The notes: a model not told the origin generated them from the letters alone. DNA of 37,464 bases from Prochloraceae cyanobacterium PL24a_bin.78 (GCA_028281945.1 JANQIW010000016.1:1-37464); one strand, 5' to 3'; numbered from the stretch's first letter, positions 9,855 through 18,844 are shown. Translations and numbers: made by a program.

Positions 9855-9863
9855 CAAGAAACA

Positions 9864-9926
9864 CCCATTCTCCCCATTCTCCCATTCTCCAAACATAATG
9901 CCCATTCCCCCATTCCCCCATTCCCC
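9864..9926. repeat. 9-bp minisatellite (CATTCTCCC / CATTCCCC family)
   Basis: Imperfect repeats of CATTCTCCC and CATTCCCC(C), with an AACATAATGCC-type flank occurring twice (9891-9903 and 9927-9937). The complement, GGGAGAATG, is the same word that forms the array after miaB at 14634-14725. Confidence 0.75.
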
Positions 9927-10449
9927 AACATAATGCCTAGTAATTTAGAGAAAAATAATATTAAAGGCGAGATATGTTAAAATAGAATTACGCATATCAA
10001 ATGCTTTTAAATGTAGTAAAATGTTAACAAAATTAATCAAAAAAAATTGATAAGATTGTAATGATAAATATTATAAAAAACTAAAAAATAAAACATAGTT
10101 CTTTCCTTTTGGATCTTAAGATAAAATATTTATGATTCAAGTTGATTTAGAAAGATAAATCATAAAAATTTGGACTAAAAAGTTTTACTTTAAATTGATA
10201 CATTGAAATTTCTTTAACGAATCTTTACATATTTTCTGATATAATTACGAGTTATTACGTAACATATTAGGTTAATTAGAGCATAAATATAAGATATCCT
10301 AGATTTAGGCCTAGTAAAAAGTTAGATCGAATAGATTGAAAACCTGATGGAAGAATAAATTTCCGGAAAAGTTTCGATAATTAAGATTGAACAATCTAGA
10401 GTCCTAAATTAAACAAATTTTTCAGAAAACGCTACATCGGTGATGCTGA

Positions 10450-12069
10450 ATGACCTTTAGCTACTACTGCCTCAATCCTTCTTGCCCTCAGCCCAAAAAC
10501 CCTCCGAAAACAAAAGTTTGTAATGCTTGCGGAACAAAAATCCTGCTAAAGAACCGTTATCTAGCACTAAAGAAAATAGGTAAAGGAGGGTTTGGAGCAA
10601 CTTTTTTAGCTGTGGATTTATCAAAAGAAGGAAAACAATATTGTGTAATTAAACAACTACGTCCATCTACTGAAGAACCTGATGTCTTCCAAATGGCTAA
10701 GGATCTTTTTGAAAGAGAAGCAAATACTTTAAAAAAAATTGACCATCCTCAAGTGCCAAAGTTATTGGATTATTTTGAAGATAATCAACAATTTTATTTA
10801 GTACAACAATTAATCAAAGGTTTAAATTTACAACAAGAAGTCAAAAAAAAAGGACCATTTAGCGAATTAAAAGCTAAACAATTCTTAGTAGAAATTTTGC
10901 CAGTGATTAGAGATATCCATGATCAAAAGGTGATTCATCGTGATATCAAACCTGCTAATATAATTCGTCACCAGAAAAATAATCAGTTAGTTTTAATTGA
11001 TTTTGGTGCAGTAAAAGATAGAGTAAATACATTAGTTGCTAAAACTTATGGACAAACTGCTTTAACAGAGTTTGCTGTAGGTACTGTGGGTTTTGCACCT
11101 CCTGAACAATTAGCCATGCGACCTGTTTTTTCTAGTGATATTTATGCTCTTGGGGCTACTTGTCTTTATTTATTAACAGCTAAATCCCCTAAAGATTTAG
11201 GCGTAGATAATACAACGGGAGAAATCGCTTGGCAGAAACATATTCAACTAAGTGAGAAATTTAGTACTGTTTTAAGTACAATGCTGGAAGTCTCCGTACG
11301 AAATCGATTTAAAACGGCTCAAGAAGTCATAGATGCTCTGGAAATGGCTCCCTATGAAGATGTTTTGGCTGAAGGAATGCTGACTCAACCTTTTGCGCAA
11401 GTAAATCCTTCAAGTACTAATCTTTCTCCTGGTTTAAACAGATATCAACCGCCTTCAAGTGCTCCTAATACCACGGGAATTTCGGCTACAGAGCAAATTA
11501 TGAAAAATATTCAAGCTCGTAGATCGAGAACCAGAAATCCTCGACTTAATACAGGAATAAAAAGGAATCAAAATCCTAGCAACAAAAATAACATACAAAA
11601 TTTAAATACTCCTAAAAAACCTATAAAAAAGGTCTTTCCAAAGTTAACAGAAGAAACAGTTCTTAATGAATATTCTCAAGGGAAAACAAATTTTAGTTCT
11701 AAGAACTTAAATCAACTGAAACTAGTGAAAGCAGATTTATCTGAGTGTTATTTTTCTCAATCTCAATTGATCAAAATCAATTTACAAAGGGCAAATTTAT
11801 CCAAAGCAAATTTTGATGGTGCAAATTTAACTCAGGCTAATTTAAAAAAAGCTAATTTATCAGAAAGTTATTTAGGCTCGGTTGATTTACAAGGAGCAGA
11901 TTTACGAGGAGCGAATTTGCAAAATGCTGAACTGAAAAACGCAAATTTAAAAGGAGCAAATCTCTGTGGTGCAAATTTACTGAATGCTAATGTGACGGAA
12001 GCTCAATTGGCTCAGACAAAAACTAATTGGGGGACTGTTCGACCCAATGGAAGGCGGAAATTATGGTAA
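10450..12069 (+). CDS. spkB: Serine/threonine protein kinase with pentapeptide repeats (SpkB-like)
   Basis: A 539-aa Hanks-type kinase. The N-terminus has a Cys motif (Cys7, Cys12, Cys24, Cys27), probably metal-binding or redox-sensitive. The kinase domain follows with the Gly loop GKGGFG (44-49), Lys68, catalytic HRDIKPAN (Asp165), DFG (184-186) and APPEQ (216-220). A Pro/Asn-rich linker (about 310-400) leads to pentapeptide repeats (about 415-525, A-N-L-x-x type), which form a right-handed beta-helix. Cys motif plus kinase plus pentapeptides is the layout of Synechocystis SpkB (Slr1697), reported to need its Cys motif and to phosphorylate the GlyRS beta subunit; that role here is by analogy. 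No membrane helix is seen. The gene is monocistronic and convergent with the next one, with 26 bp between stops. Confidence 0.88.
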   Translation: MTFSYYCLNPSCPQPKNPPKTKVCNACGTKILLKNRYLALKKIGKGGFGATFLAVDLSKEGKQYCVIKQLRPSTEEPDVFQMAKDLFEREANTLKKIDHPQVPKLLDYFEDNQQFYLVQQLIKGLNLQQEVKKKGPFSELKAKQFLVEILPVIRDIHDQKVIHRDIKPANIIRHQKNNQLVLIDFGAVKDRVNTLVAKTYGQTALTEFAVGTVGFAPPEQLAMRPVFSSDIYALGATCLYLLTAKSPKDLGVDNTTGEIAWQKHIQLSEKFSTVLSTMLEVSVRNRFKTAQEVIDALEMAPYEDVLAEGMLTQPFAQVNPSSTNLSPGLNRYQPPSSAPNTTGISATEQIMKNIQARRSRTRNPRLNTGIKRNQNPSNKNNIQNLNTPKKPIKKVFPKLTEETVLNEYSQGKTNFSSKNLNQLKLVKADLSECYFSQSQLIKINLQRANLSKANFDGANLTQANLKKANLSESYLGSVDLQGADLRGANLQNAELKNANLKGANLCGANLLNANVTEAQLAQTKTNWGTVRPNGRRKLW

Positions 12070-12095
12070 ATTTTATTTAATTTGAAAAAAAAATA

Positions 12096-13067
12096 TTATC
12101 TACCTTTGTTTAAGCTTGAATAAACAAGTTGAAGTTCATAGTTAATAGGCTTTTGATCATTGGATAAAACAACAAATTCATAATATCCAGTTTCAGATAA
12201 AATACCAGCCCATTTACCCTGAGGTGATTTTTTCAGAATATTCTGCTTACCTGTGGGAGAATAAACTGATAGAAGAGTTTTACCATTAGAATTTAGTTTC
12301 ACATCGAGAAATCGATTGTTTTCCCCTCTTAAAAAAACGGCATAGGCATTACCAACTCCGGGTTTGAGATGGTCATCAAGTTGACGACTACCAAATTGAT
12401 TAAATGAAATCCTTTGATAGTTTTTACCCGATAGTAAAATATCTAACTCCTCTGCGGCTATAGCCAGCCATACTTTATAGATCGTTTCATCTTCAAAATC
12501 CCGATTTTTTTGTTCTGGAAAAATGTAAAAAAAATGAGTATCGGCTAAATCGTAAAGAGAATTACCACTTAATCTCAATACATTGACTCGTTTAGCTAAA
12601 TCCAGCTTAGACGGTTGATTATCTTTCCCCATCAGTTGACGATAAGTTTTGGGAATACGACTCAACTTTGATAATACTTCCATTTCCAGAGAATATCTTT
12701 CCTTGGGCCAGTTAGCATCAGCCAAATCCAAAGATAATTCTTCCTCTGTTAACCTAGGATATCTTTGCCTCATTAATTCCCTAATCAAGGATTGATAAAA
12801 TTGATAATCAATTCCTAACTCCAGACGACGACGACGTAAAAGAGTTCTTTTTTGCCACTCTTTGGTAGATATTTGCTCTAGCTGATTGTCTTGATTTTTT
12901 GATATAATCGAGTTACCTGTAAACTTGTTTCCCATCCACCAACCCATGCCTACTCCAATCATGGAGAGAATTCCTAATAAAAAAATTTTGATTAAATAGC
13001 CTAATAATAAATTAGCTGCTAAGGAAGGAGGAGATACTCTAACTTTTCTACTTTTAAAAGGCTTCAC
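12096..13067 (-). CDS. Membrane-anchored hypothetical protein with PPC-like C-terminus
   Basis: A 323-aa protein with one hydrophobic helix near residues 20-46, followed by a soluble part that is probably periplasmic. The middle (about 60-200) is helical and charged, with no motif I know. The last 110 residues (from about 214; HLKPGVGNAYAVFLRG, LLSVYSPTGKQ, GYYEFVVLSN) read like a PPC-type beta-sandwich, a domain often attached to secreted proteases and kinases in cyanobacteria. Its gene ends 26 bp from the end of the SpkB-like kinase gene (convergent), and its start lies 130 bp from miaB (divergent). Function unknown. The PPC assignment is by pattern only. Confidence 0.6.
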   Translation of the reverse strand: MKPFKSRKVRVSPPSLAANLLLGYLIKIFLLGILSMIGVGMGWWMGNKFTGNSIISKNQDNQLEQISTKEWQKRTLLRRRRLELGIDYQFYQSLIRELMRQRYPRLTEEELSLDLADANWPKERYSLEMEVLSKLSRIPKTYRQLMGKDNQPSKLDLAKRVNVLRLSGNSLYDLADTHFFYIFPEQKNRDFEDETIYKVWLAIAAEELDILLSGKNYQRISFNQFGSRQLDDHLKPGVGNAYAVFLRGENNRFLDVKLNSNGKTLLSVYSPTGKQNILKKSPQGKWAGILSETGYYEFVVLSNDQKPINYELQLVYSSLNKGR

Positions 13068-13197
13068 TATACCATGGTTTAAAATAACTGTTATTATCTA
13101 TCTTAGTCTAGCACAAAGCAATAGTTCTAAATTACTATTATAAAACTTTAAATTTAAAGAATAAAACCTAATTTAAAATAGTTAACAAAATAAATAA

Positions 13198-14544
13198 ATG
13201 AACAATACTCAAGGAAAACATTACAATATTACAACGTTTGGCTGCCAAATGAATAGTGCAGATTCAGAAAGAATGGCAGGGATTCTCGAAAAAATGGGCT
13301 TTCAATATGAAGAAGATCCTAATAAAGCTGATTTGATTCTCTATAATACTTGTACTATTCGGGATAAAGCAGAGCAAAAAGTTTACTCTTATTTGGGAAG
13401 GCAAGCTAAACGCAAGCAAGAAAAACCGGATTTGACTCTTATAGTAGCCGGATGTGTTGCTCAACAAGAGGGAGAAAATCTCCTTCGTCGTATACCAGAG
13501 TTGGATTTGGTAATGGGTCCTCAACACGCTAATCGTTTAGAAGATCTCTTGGAAGGTGTCTTTAATGGCGATCGAGTGGTGGCAACAGAACCAATTCATA
13601 TTGTAGAGGACATTACTAGAGCACGTAGAGAAAGTGAAGTAACTGCTTGGGTAAATGTAATTTATGGCTGTAACGAAAGGTGTACATATTGTGTAGTGCC
13701 TTCAGTAAGAGGAATCGAACAATCTCGAACTCCAGAAGCCATTGCCGCAGAAATAAAAGATTTAGGGGAAAAAGGTTATAAAGAAATAACTTTATTAGGA
13801 CAAAATATCGATGCTTATGGTAGAGATTTACCAGGAAGTACAGCATCAGGGAGGCATAAGCATACTTTGACTGATTTACTTTATTATATTCACGATATTC
13901 CAGGGATCGAAAGAATTCGTTTTGCTACCAGCCATCCTCGTTATTTTGTGGAAAGATTGATTGTGGCTTGTAAGGAATTACCTAAAGTATGCGAGCATTT
14001 TCATATTCCTTTTCAATCTGGGGATAATGACATTCTTAAAGCAATGTCACGGGGTTATACTCATCAAAAATATCGATCGATTATGGAGAAAATTAGAAAG
14101 TATATGCCAGATGCTTCCATTAGCGCTGATGCTATTGTGGGTTTTCCAGGAGAAACTGAGGCACAATTTGAGAATACTTTACAGTTGGTAGAAGATATTG
14201 GTTTTGATCAATTGAATACTGCGGCTTATTCTCCTCGCCCGGGCACTCCTGCTGCTATTTGGGAAAATCAAGTAAGTGAAGAGGTTAAAAGCGATCGTCT
14301 CCAACGTTTGAATCATTTAGTGGCGGTGAAAGCGGCTGAAAGAACCCAACGTTATTTAGGTCGAGTTGAAGAAATTTTAGTCGAGGATCAAAACCCTAAA
14401 GATCCTAATCAAGTTATGGGGCGCACTAGAGGGAATCGTTTGACTTTTTTCACAGGGGATATTCAAGATTTAAAAGGCAAAATTGTTAAGGTAAAAATAA
14501 CTCAAGTACGTGCTTTTAGTTTGACAGGGGAAAGGGTTTTTTAA
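13198..14544 (+). CDS. miaB: tRNA-2-methylthio-N6-dimethylallyladenosine synthase MiaB
   Basis: A 448-aa methylthiotransferase that adds the 2-methylthio group to i6A37 of tRNAs reading codons that begin with U. The N-terminal UPF0004 domain binds the auxiliary [4Fe-4S] cluster through Cys16 (TFGCQMN), Cys52 (NTCTIR) and Cys86 (AGCVAQ). The radical SAM core has C158-x3-C162-x2-C165 (GCNERCTYC). The C-terminal TRAM domain ([29 protein letters not shown]) binds RNA. Length and all six cysteines fit MiaB rather than RimO or MtaB. The last codons and stop are copied in a 63-bp direct repeat just downstream. Confidence 0.96.
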   Translation: MNNTQGKHYNITTFGCQMNSADSERMAGILEKMGFQYEEDPNKADLILYNTCTIRDKAEQKVYSYLGRQAKRKQEKPDLTLIVAGCVAQQEGENLLRRIPELDLVMGPQHANRLEDLLEGVFNGDRVVATEPIHIVEDITRARRESEVTAWVNVIYGCNERCTYCVVPSVRGIEQSRTPEAIAAEIKDLGEKGYKEITLLGQNIDAYGRDLPGSTASGRHKHTLTDLLYYIHDIPGIERIRFATSHPRYFVERLIVACKELPKVCEHFHIPFQSGDNDILKAMSRGYTHQKYRSIMEKIRKYMPDASISADAIVGFPGETEAQFENTLQLVEDIGFDQLNTAAYSPRPGTPAAIWENQVSEEVKSDRLQRLNHLVAVKAAERTQRYLGRVEEILVEDQNPKDPNQVMGRTRGNRLTFFTGDIQDLKGKIVKVKITQVRAFSLTGERVF

Positions 14545-14660
14545 GAAAGGTTGATGGTGATGATGAGAATGGGGAGAATGGGAGGATTGGGAGGATTGGT
14601 TTTTTAAGAAAAGTTGATGGTGATGATGAGAATGGGGAGAATGGGAGGATTGGGGAGAAT
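14535..14660 (+). repeat. 63-bp direct duplication spanning the end of miaB
   Basis: Copy 1 is 14535-14597 and copy 2 is 14598-14660, head to tail. Copy 1 begins in the last Arg codon of miaB and includes its stop. The copies differ at about position 15 (G/A) and near the end, where both run into the GGGAGAATG minisatellite. Confidence 0.85.
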
Positions 14661-14725
14661 GGGAGGATTGGGGAGAATGGGAGAGTGGGAGAGTGGGAGA
14701 ATGGGAGAATGGGAGAATAAATTTT
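14634..14725 (+). repeat. GGGAGAATG minisatellite
   Basis: 18-bp units GGGGAGAATGGGAGGATT begin at 14634 and 14652, with a partial third at 14670. They pass into 9-bp GGGAGAGTG and GGGAGAATG units up to the AATAAA at about 14726. It shares its word, in reverse complement, with the block at 9864-9926. Confidence 0.85.
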
Positions 14726-14843
14726 TGTTAATTTATTTTAGATATAGAAATTTTAAACTGTATGATGATTTTTGGAATTTGGGATAAGAAGTAAAAAGTT
14801 ATTAAGTTATAAGTAATAGAAAATAATCTATCAGGATTTGAAT

Positions 14844-15902
14844 ATGACAAAAACTAAAGTAGGGTTACTATTTGGAGGTCGATCGGGAGAACATGAAGTA
14901 TCAATAACTTCAGCTAGAGCAGTTAATCAAGCCTTTAAAGATAAAAAGAACGAAGACAAATATAAAGTAATCCCCATTTACATTCAGAAAAATGGTATTT
15001 GGCAAGGACAAGAAATAGGAAATCAGGTTTTAGAACAAGGAAAACCTTTAGAAAATATTCCAGAAAATAAAAAACTATTATGGAAATTCCCTCCAGAAGT
15101 AGAAGAAATAGATATTTGGTTTCCCATATTGCACGGACCCAACGGCGAAGATGGTACGATTCAAGGTTTATTAAAGTTAATGCAAGTACCTTTTGTGGGA
15201 AGTGGAGTTTTAGGTTCAGCATTATCCATGGATAAAATTGCCATGAAAAAAGCCTTTCAGGAAGTGGGCTTACCTCAAGTAAAGTATATGGCCATTAATC
15301 GTTCTCAAGTGTGGTCAAATCCTTGTATATTTCCCAAACTTTGTGATGAAATTGAAGAAAATCTCAGTTATCCTTGTTTTATTAAACCCGCAAATTTAGG
15401 TTCATCTGTGGGTGTGAGTAAAGCAAAAACCCGACAGGATTTAGAAAAAGCCTTAGATGATGCCGCAAGTTACGATCGACGTATAATTATAGAAGCAGGA
15501 GTAACAGCAAGAGAAGTAGAGTGCGCTGTATTAGGAAACGATAACCCGAAAGCTTCTGTAGTAGGAGAAATCACATTTAATGGCGATTTTTATGACTATG
15601 AGACTAAATATACCGATGGCAAAGCCCAATTAATCATACCTGCCTCTCTTCCCGAAGAAATTGTCAGCAAAATTCAATCCATGTCAATAGCAGCTTTTGA
15701 AGCGGTAGATGCTGCTGGATTATCGAGAGTGGACTTTTTTTATGTGGAAGCCACAGGAGAAGTGTTTATTAACGAAATAAATACCTTACCGGGTTTTACC
15801 GCCTTTAGTATGTATCCTCAGCTTTGGGGCGCAAGTGGGGTAAGTTTTCCAGAATTGGTCGATCGTTTAGTAGAGTTAGGATTTGAGAGAAACAAAGGAT
15901 AA
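14844..15902 (+). CDS. ddl: D-alanine-D-alanine ligase
   Basis: An ATP-grasp enzyme of 352 aa that joins two D-Ala for the peptidoglycan stem peptide, acting in the cytoplasm. Visible signatures are [10 protein letters not shown] near the N-terminus (with the conserved Glu), [14 protein letters not shown] for the first D-Ala site, and the ATP-grasp lid and strand [17 protein letters not shown]. The C-terminal [20 protein letters not shown] and [14 protein letters not shown] supply the Mg ligands and loop. ATG at 14844 is preferred over the in-frame TTG at 14838 because AGGA at 14833-14836 gives 7-nt spacing. The gene stands alone behind the repeat block after miaB. Confidence 0.96.
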   Translation: MTKTKVGLLFGGRSGEHEVSITSARAVNQAFKDKKNEDKYKVIPIYIQKNGIWQGQEIGNQVLEQGKPLENIPENKKLLWKFPPEVEEIDIWFPILHGPNGEDGTIQGLLKLMQVPFVGSGVLGSALSMDKIAMKKAFQEVGLPQVKYMAINRSQVWSNPCIFPKLCDEIEENLSYPCFIKPANLGSSVGVSKAKTRQDLEKALDDAASYDRRIIIEAGVTAREVECAVLGNDNPKASVVGEITFNGDFYDYETKYTDGKAQLIIPASLPEEIVSKIQSMSIAAFEAVDAAGLSRVDFFYVEATGEVFINEINTLPGFTAFSMYPQLWGASGVSFPELVDRLVELGFERNKG

Positions 15903-16055
15903 TTGACATCCTCATGATAAAAATTAGAAATTTTAGATTTAGAAATTTTAGATCAAGCAAAAAAAATTAAATTACTTGAAAGCTAGCAGATTCCTAACAA
16001 CTGACTGATATAATCTTTATCTTGGAGTCATAGATTGAAGAGAGAGGAGAAAACC

Positions 16056-16505
16056 TTGGAACGTACATTTATAATGATCAAGCCAGATGGCGTGCAAAGA
16101 AATCTCATAGCAGAGATAATCAAACGTTTTGAAACCAAAGGTTTTACCCTAGTAGGGCTAAAAATGATGAAAGTATCTCGCTCGCTTGCAGAAAAGCACT
16201 ACGAAGTTCATAAAGAAAGACCATTTTTTGCAGGTTTAGTTAATTATATTATTTCCGCGCCTGTGGTAGCAATGGTATGGGAAGGAGAGGGCGTTATTGC
16301 TTCTGCTAGAAAAATTATCGGTGCGACTAAACCTCTTGAAGCTGAACCTGGTACAATTAGAGGAGATTATGCCGTTACTGTGGGCAGAAATTTGATTCAT
16401 GGCTCCGATGCCCCAGAAACAGCCCAAACTGAGATTAGGCTTTGGTTTAAAGAAGAGGAATTAGTGAGTTGGGATCCAACCTTAAAACCTTGGCTTTATG
16501 AATAG
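16056..16505 (+). CDS. ndk: Nucleoside diphosphate kinase
   Basis: A 149-aa cytoplasmic enzyme that moves the gamma-phosphate from ATP to other NDPs through a phospho-His. It begins [18 protein letters not shown] and carries the active-site segment [14 protein letters not shown] with the catalytic His. TTG at 16056 is chosen over the upstream in-frame TTG at 16035. It gives the exact family length and N-terminus, and AGGAG at 16045-16049 sits just upstream. A TATAAT at 16009-16014 is a likely -10 box. A strong hairpin with a T-run follows the stop. Confidence 0.96.
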   Translation: MERTFIMIKPDGVQRNLIAEIIKRFETKGFTLVGLKMMKVSRSLAEKHYEVHKERPFFAGLVNYIISAPVVAMVWEGEGVIASARKIIGATKPLEAEPGTIRGDYAVTVGRNLIHGSDAPETAQTEIRLWFKEEELVSWDPTLKPWLYE

Positions 16506-16530
16506 TTTTATAAGTAATTGAATAATGCAG

Positions 16531-16564
16531 ACGATCGACCATTTTTCCGATCGATCGTTTTAAA
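16531..16564. terminator. Hairpin terminator between ndk and the terC-like gene
   Basis: ACGATCGA (16531-16538) pairs with TCGATCGT (16551-16558) around a 12-nt loop, with TTTT running on from the stem at 16558. It lies between two convergent genes and can serve ndk; use by the minus-strand gene is possible. Confidence 0.7.
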
Positions 16565-16582
16565 TTGGAGTGCTAGATAAGG

Positions 16583-17284
16583 TTAATTCTCATTGACTAC
16601 ATTTTGGTTTTTCTGAGAAAATCCCCAAATAAAGATACCCAGAATAAGAGTAACCATTAACCATTCAGGAGGCACTAAACTGGGTTGTATTACTTTAAGA
16701 AGTAATCGTACACCGACGATCCCAACAGTAACAAAACCCGCATTTTCCAAATGGGTAAATTCATCAAGCCAACGGAGAAATAATCCAGCCAAGAATCGAA
16801 GAGCAATAACACCTATAGTCCCTCCGACAATGATGAGCCAAGTTTCATCAGCAACAGCAATAGCAGTAGTAACACTATCAAGGGAAAAGGCTAAATCTGT
16901 AACTGCAATCATAGGTATTGCTTGCCAAAGAGAAGAGAATCCTAGATTATGATGGTGAGCTTCTCCTGTGTCTTCTTCTTCAGGTGATGTAAAGTAATTA
17001 AATACTAACCACAACAGATAAAGAGCACCTAAAAGCTGAAATTGCCAAAAATCTACTACCCAAGTGGCAGTTAAAATCAAAATTACTCTAAGAACATAAG
17101 CAGCAACTAAGCCTATATTTAGTGCCTGACGTTGAGTTTTTCCATTAGGTAAACCTTGAGCAATCGATGCTAAAGCAATGGCATTATCCGCTGATAAAAC
17201 AGCTTCTAAAGAGATTAAAATTATCAGTAGAAAAGGAGTTTTAAAATCAAAATTTATTGAAAGATCTGAAAATTGTGCTAACAT
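16583..17284 (-). CDS. TerC family integral membrane protein
   Basis: A 233-aa polytopic protein with about seven hydrophobic helices. The conserved acidic motifs are SLEAVLSADNAIALASIA near residues 26-43 and VTDLAFSLDSVTTAIAV in the middle. These Asp/Asn-containing motifs are the hallmark of TerC/Alx/YkoY proteins, which export manganese or supply metal to exported enzymes in other bacteria. Plant and cyanobacterial relatives matter for thylakoid biogenesis. A His-rich loop (EAHHHN, about residues 108-113) could bind metal. Which member of the group this is cannot be told from the sequence alone. The gene is divergent from psaM, with 266 bp between them. Confidence 0.88.
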   Translation of the reverse strand: MLAQFSDLSINFDFKTPFLLIILISLEAVLSADNAIALASIAQGLPNGKTQRQALNIGLVAAYVLRVILILTATWVVDFWQFQLLGALYLLWLVFNYFTSPEEEDTGEAHHHNLGFSSLWQAIPMIAVTDLAFSLDSVTTAIAVADETWLIIVGGTIGVIALRFLAGLFLRWLDEFTHLENAGFVTVGIVGVRLLLKVIQPSLVPPEWLMVTLILGIFIWGFSQKNQNVVNEN

Positions 17285-17417
17285 TAATTTTTTCTTAAAG
17301 ATGAATATATACAGAGCAACAAATATCCCTACATAATATAATCTTATCTTAATTTGAGGCTAAATTTGAGATCAACCTTGAAAACTAGGGGATCTATTTT
17401 TTAGTTTCTATAGAGTT

Positions 17418-17457
17418 TTGACTCCTTATGTTGCATCTTGTTACAAGATGTTGAGAA
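17418..17457 (+). promoter_or_regulatory. Candidate psaM promoter/operator region
   Basis: TTGACT (17418-17423) and TTACAA (17441-17446) are 17 nt apart, a possible but weak -35/-10 pair. CATCTTGT, T, ACAAGATG forms a 17-bp palindrome at 17434-17450. GTTACAAG at 17440-17447 followed by GTTGAG at 17450-17455 is a partial match to HLR1, the RpaB site that activates photosystem I genes. These readings compete; the true start site is unknown. Confidence 0.35.
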
Positions 17458-17468
17458 AATGGTACTAG

Positions 17469-17511
17469 ATAGTGCATCCTTAATAGTGCATTCTTAAATA
17501 GTGCATTCTTA
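17469..17511 (+). repeat. Three tandem 14-bp repeats upstream of psaM
   Basis: ATAGTGCATCCTTA (17469-17482), ATAGTGCATTCTTA (17483-17496) and ATAGTGCATTCTTA (17498-17511). They lie 40-82 bp before the psaM ATG, in the promoter or leader. Confidence 0.8.
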
Positions 17512-17550
17512 AAAATTAGAACAACTTTTTAATTTAGGAGTAGAATTATT

Positions 17551-17646
17551 ATGTCTTTGTCTGATACTCAAGTCTTCGTTGCTTTAGTTATTGCTTTATT
17601 CCCAGGTTTTCTTGCTTTCCGTCTTGCTACTGAACTTTATAAGTAA
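17551..17646 (+). CDS. psaM: Photosystem I reaction centre subunit XII (PsaM)
   Basis: A 31-aa single-helix subunit of photosystem I in the thylakoid membrane, where it helps hold the trimer interface and binds carotenoid and chlorophyll nearby. The sequence starts MSLSDTQVFVALVIALFPGF and ends in FRLATELYK, matching cyanobacterial PsaM along its full length. AGGAG at 17536-17540 is the ribosome-binding site, 10 nt before the ATG. Three 14-bp repeats and a palindrome lie upstream, and a strong intrinsic terminator follows, so it is transcribed alone. Confidence 0.96.
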   Translation: MSLSDTQVFVALVIALFPGFLAFRLATELYK

Positions 17647-17955
17647 GTCGAAGTATCTTCACCTAGGCTAACATCTCTTAAATTTCATGGAGATGAGTTA
17701 AAATACCCACGTTCTAATCCATGATTAGGATGTGGGAATAGTTTTTGATTCGGTAAGAAGTAAAAGTCAGAATTAATTTAGCAGGTAATGGTAATATATT
17801 TCATGAATATTGCTACTAGATTATGGCCTATATTTAAATCTCCTAATATCCTTGAAAAGAGTTTTGCTAAAACCAATTAATAATACTAGAGCTTGTGTTA
17901 TATTTGCTAAAAGAAAAATTCCCAGCTCAATTTAGGCACATTATTTAGGTAAACC
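17647..17955. other. Spacer after psaM
   Basis: It holds the psaM terminator. The remainder (about 17750-17955) shows no gene beyond a 25-codon frame at about 17803 with no family likeness. Confidence 0.5.
17706..17746 (+). terminator. Intrinsic terminator of psaM
   Basis: A 14-bp stem (17706-17719 with 17723-17736, including two G-U pairs and a 3-nt CAT loop) with CCCAC/GTGGG at its base, followed by GTTTTTG at 17741-17747. It lies 60 bp past the psaM stop. Confidence 0.85.
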
Positions 17956-18285
17956 ATGAATAAAAAATCTTCTTCAAAGCCACGAAATTCTTCTCACAAA
18001 GTTATGGCTGCCGAATCTGTTGTCAAATTATTAATTAATGTTTTATTATCTGTTACTGCTTATGTTGCTTTGTTGAGATTAATCCCAAATTATTTTTATC
18101 AACAAGCCCGATTAAAGGAAATTCGCATGGAAGTAAAGGAAACTGAAACTAGACTTCAAGCTTTGAACGAAACATTTCAGATAAATTTCGATCCTTATAA
18201 TACTTCTACTTTGATGGAACGTCAAAGCCCTAAAATCGATCCTCGAAAAGTTACTATTTTTTGGTTGAATCCAGAGAATGAATGA
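17956..18285 (+). CDS. Small cyanobacterial membrane protein with coiled coil
   Basis: A 109-aa protein. A basic Ser/Lys-rich N-terminus (1-16) is followed by one transmembrane helix (about 22-43; VVKLLINVLLSVTAYVALL) and a probable coiled coil (about 50-78; QARLKEIRMEVKETETRLQA). A short tail ends in IFWLNPENE. The layout is that of bitopic proteins such as FtsL/DivIC-like septum proteins, but no family signature proves it. I recognise the general pattern from conserved cyanobacterial hypotheticals and assign no function. The next gene starts 94 bp downstream on the same strand. Confidence 0.7.
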   Translation: MNKKSSSKPRNSSHKVMAAESVVKLLINVLLSVTAYVALLRLIPNYFYQQARLKEIRMEVKETETRLQALNETFQINFDPYNTSTLMERQSPKIDPRKVTIFWLNPENE

Positions 18286-18379
18286 ATGATTATCTAAACT
18301 CTCAACAAGTATTTATTAGTATTTGAACAATTAAAATAAATATTTTTACTAAGTTTACCCTATTAAAAGAAAAATAACT

Positions 18380-18844
18380 ATGACAACTACAACAGATATA
18401 TTTGAAATTTCCGATATCTCCAAAGATGATTATTGTGTATTTGGTTTAGCTACCTGTTTTCTTCAAGATGAGGATGAAATTTCTCAAGTCCAAATTATGG
18501 AACCTATTCCTTCGGCTGCTCTTGAAGCTATTTTAAAAGGCATTCCTACTTCATATAAAATGATTTGTGGTAAATCTTTAGGTGAGGTGTTTAATGGGAA
18601 TACTCCCCAAATTTTAGCTGATTTTCCCTCTGATACTAAGTTATGTCAGGATTTTGCCGATCGAGTAGTGGCTGCTGTTCGTACTTATAAGAGTCGCCCA
18701 GAAGCTAAAAACCATGTTCCTTTAGGTACTGTAAAGTCAGATTTGAATTTTTCTTTAGAGAAAAAAAGGCTACTTAATGCAGTAAATACTGTTAATACAT
18801 CTGATAATGTTAAACAACACGAATATACACACAAGGTTCTTTAA
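18380..18844 (+). CDS. Conserved hypothetical protein, 154 aa
   Basis: A soluble, acidic protein that I cannot place in a family. The first 115 residues look folded (DDYCVFGLATCFLQDEDE, VQIMEPIPSAALEAILKGIP, FADRVVAAVRTYKSRPEA). The last 40 (KSDLNFSLEKKRLLNAVN onward) look helical or disordered. It has three Cys but no spaced metal motif, no signal peptide and no membrane helix. It starts at ATG 18380 in an A-rich context with no good ribosome-binding site. It lies between the small membrane protein and the SDH-type proteinase gene, all on the plus strand. Confidence 0.65.
   Translation: MTTTTDIFEISDISKDDYCVFGLATCFLQDEDEISQVQIMEPIPSAALEAILKGIPTSYKMICGKSLGEVFNGNTPQILADFPSDTKLCQDFADRVVAAVRTYKSRPEAKNHVPLGTVKSDLNFSLEKKRLLNAVNTVNTSDNVKQHEYTHKVL

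Larger units (their letters stand above)
9542..10449. other. 908-bp spacer with tandem repeats and kinase leader
   Basis: The first half carries three adjacent tandem-repeat blocks, listed separately. The second half (about 9980-10449) is AT-rich and is the upstream region of the kinase gene. It holds a TATAAT at about 10240 and an inverted repeat AGATTG/CAATCT at 10384-10397. Open frames across 9670-9980 on both strands only translate the repeats (Lys-Thr-Arg or Ser-Ser-Leu runs) and are not genes. Confidence 0.5.

Noticed and set aside
9720..9937. CRISPR array
   Set aside because: The units are 7-9 bp with no regular unique spacers and there are no cas genes in the window.
9670..9980. Open frames on both strands giving Lys-Thr-Arg or Ser-Ser-Leu runs
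   Set aside because: They only translate the 9-bp tandem repeats, whose length is a multiple of three.
16035..16055. Longer N-terminus for Ndk from TTG at 16035
   Set aside because: The extra residues are absent from the family, and the AGGAG at 16045-16049 serves the TTG at 16056.
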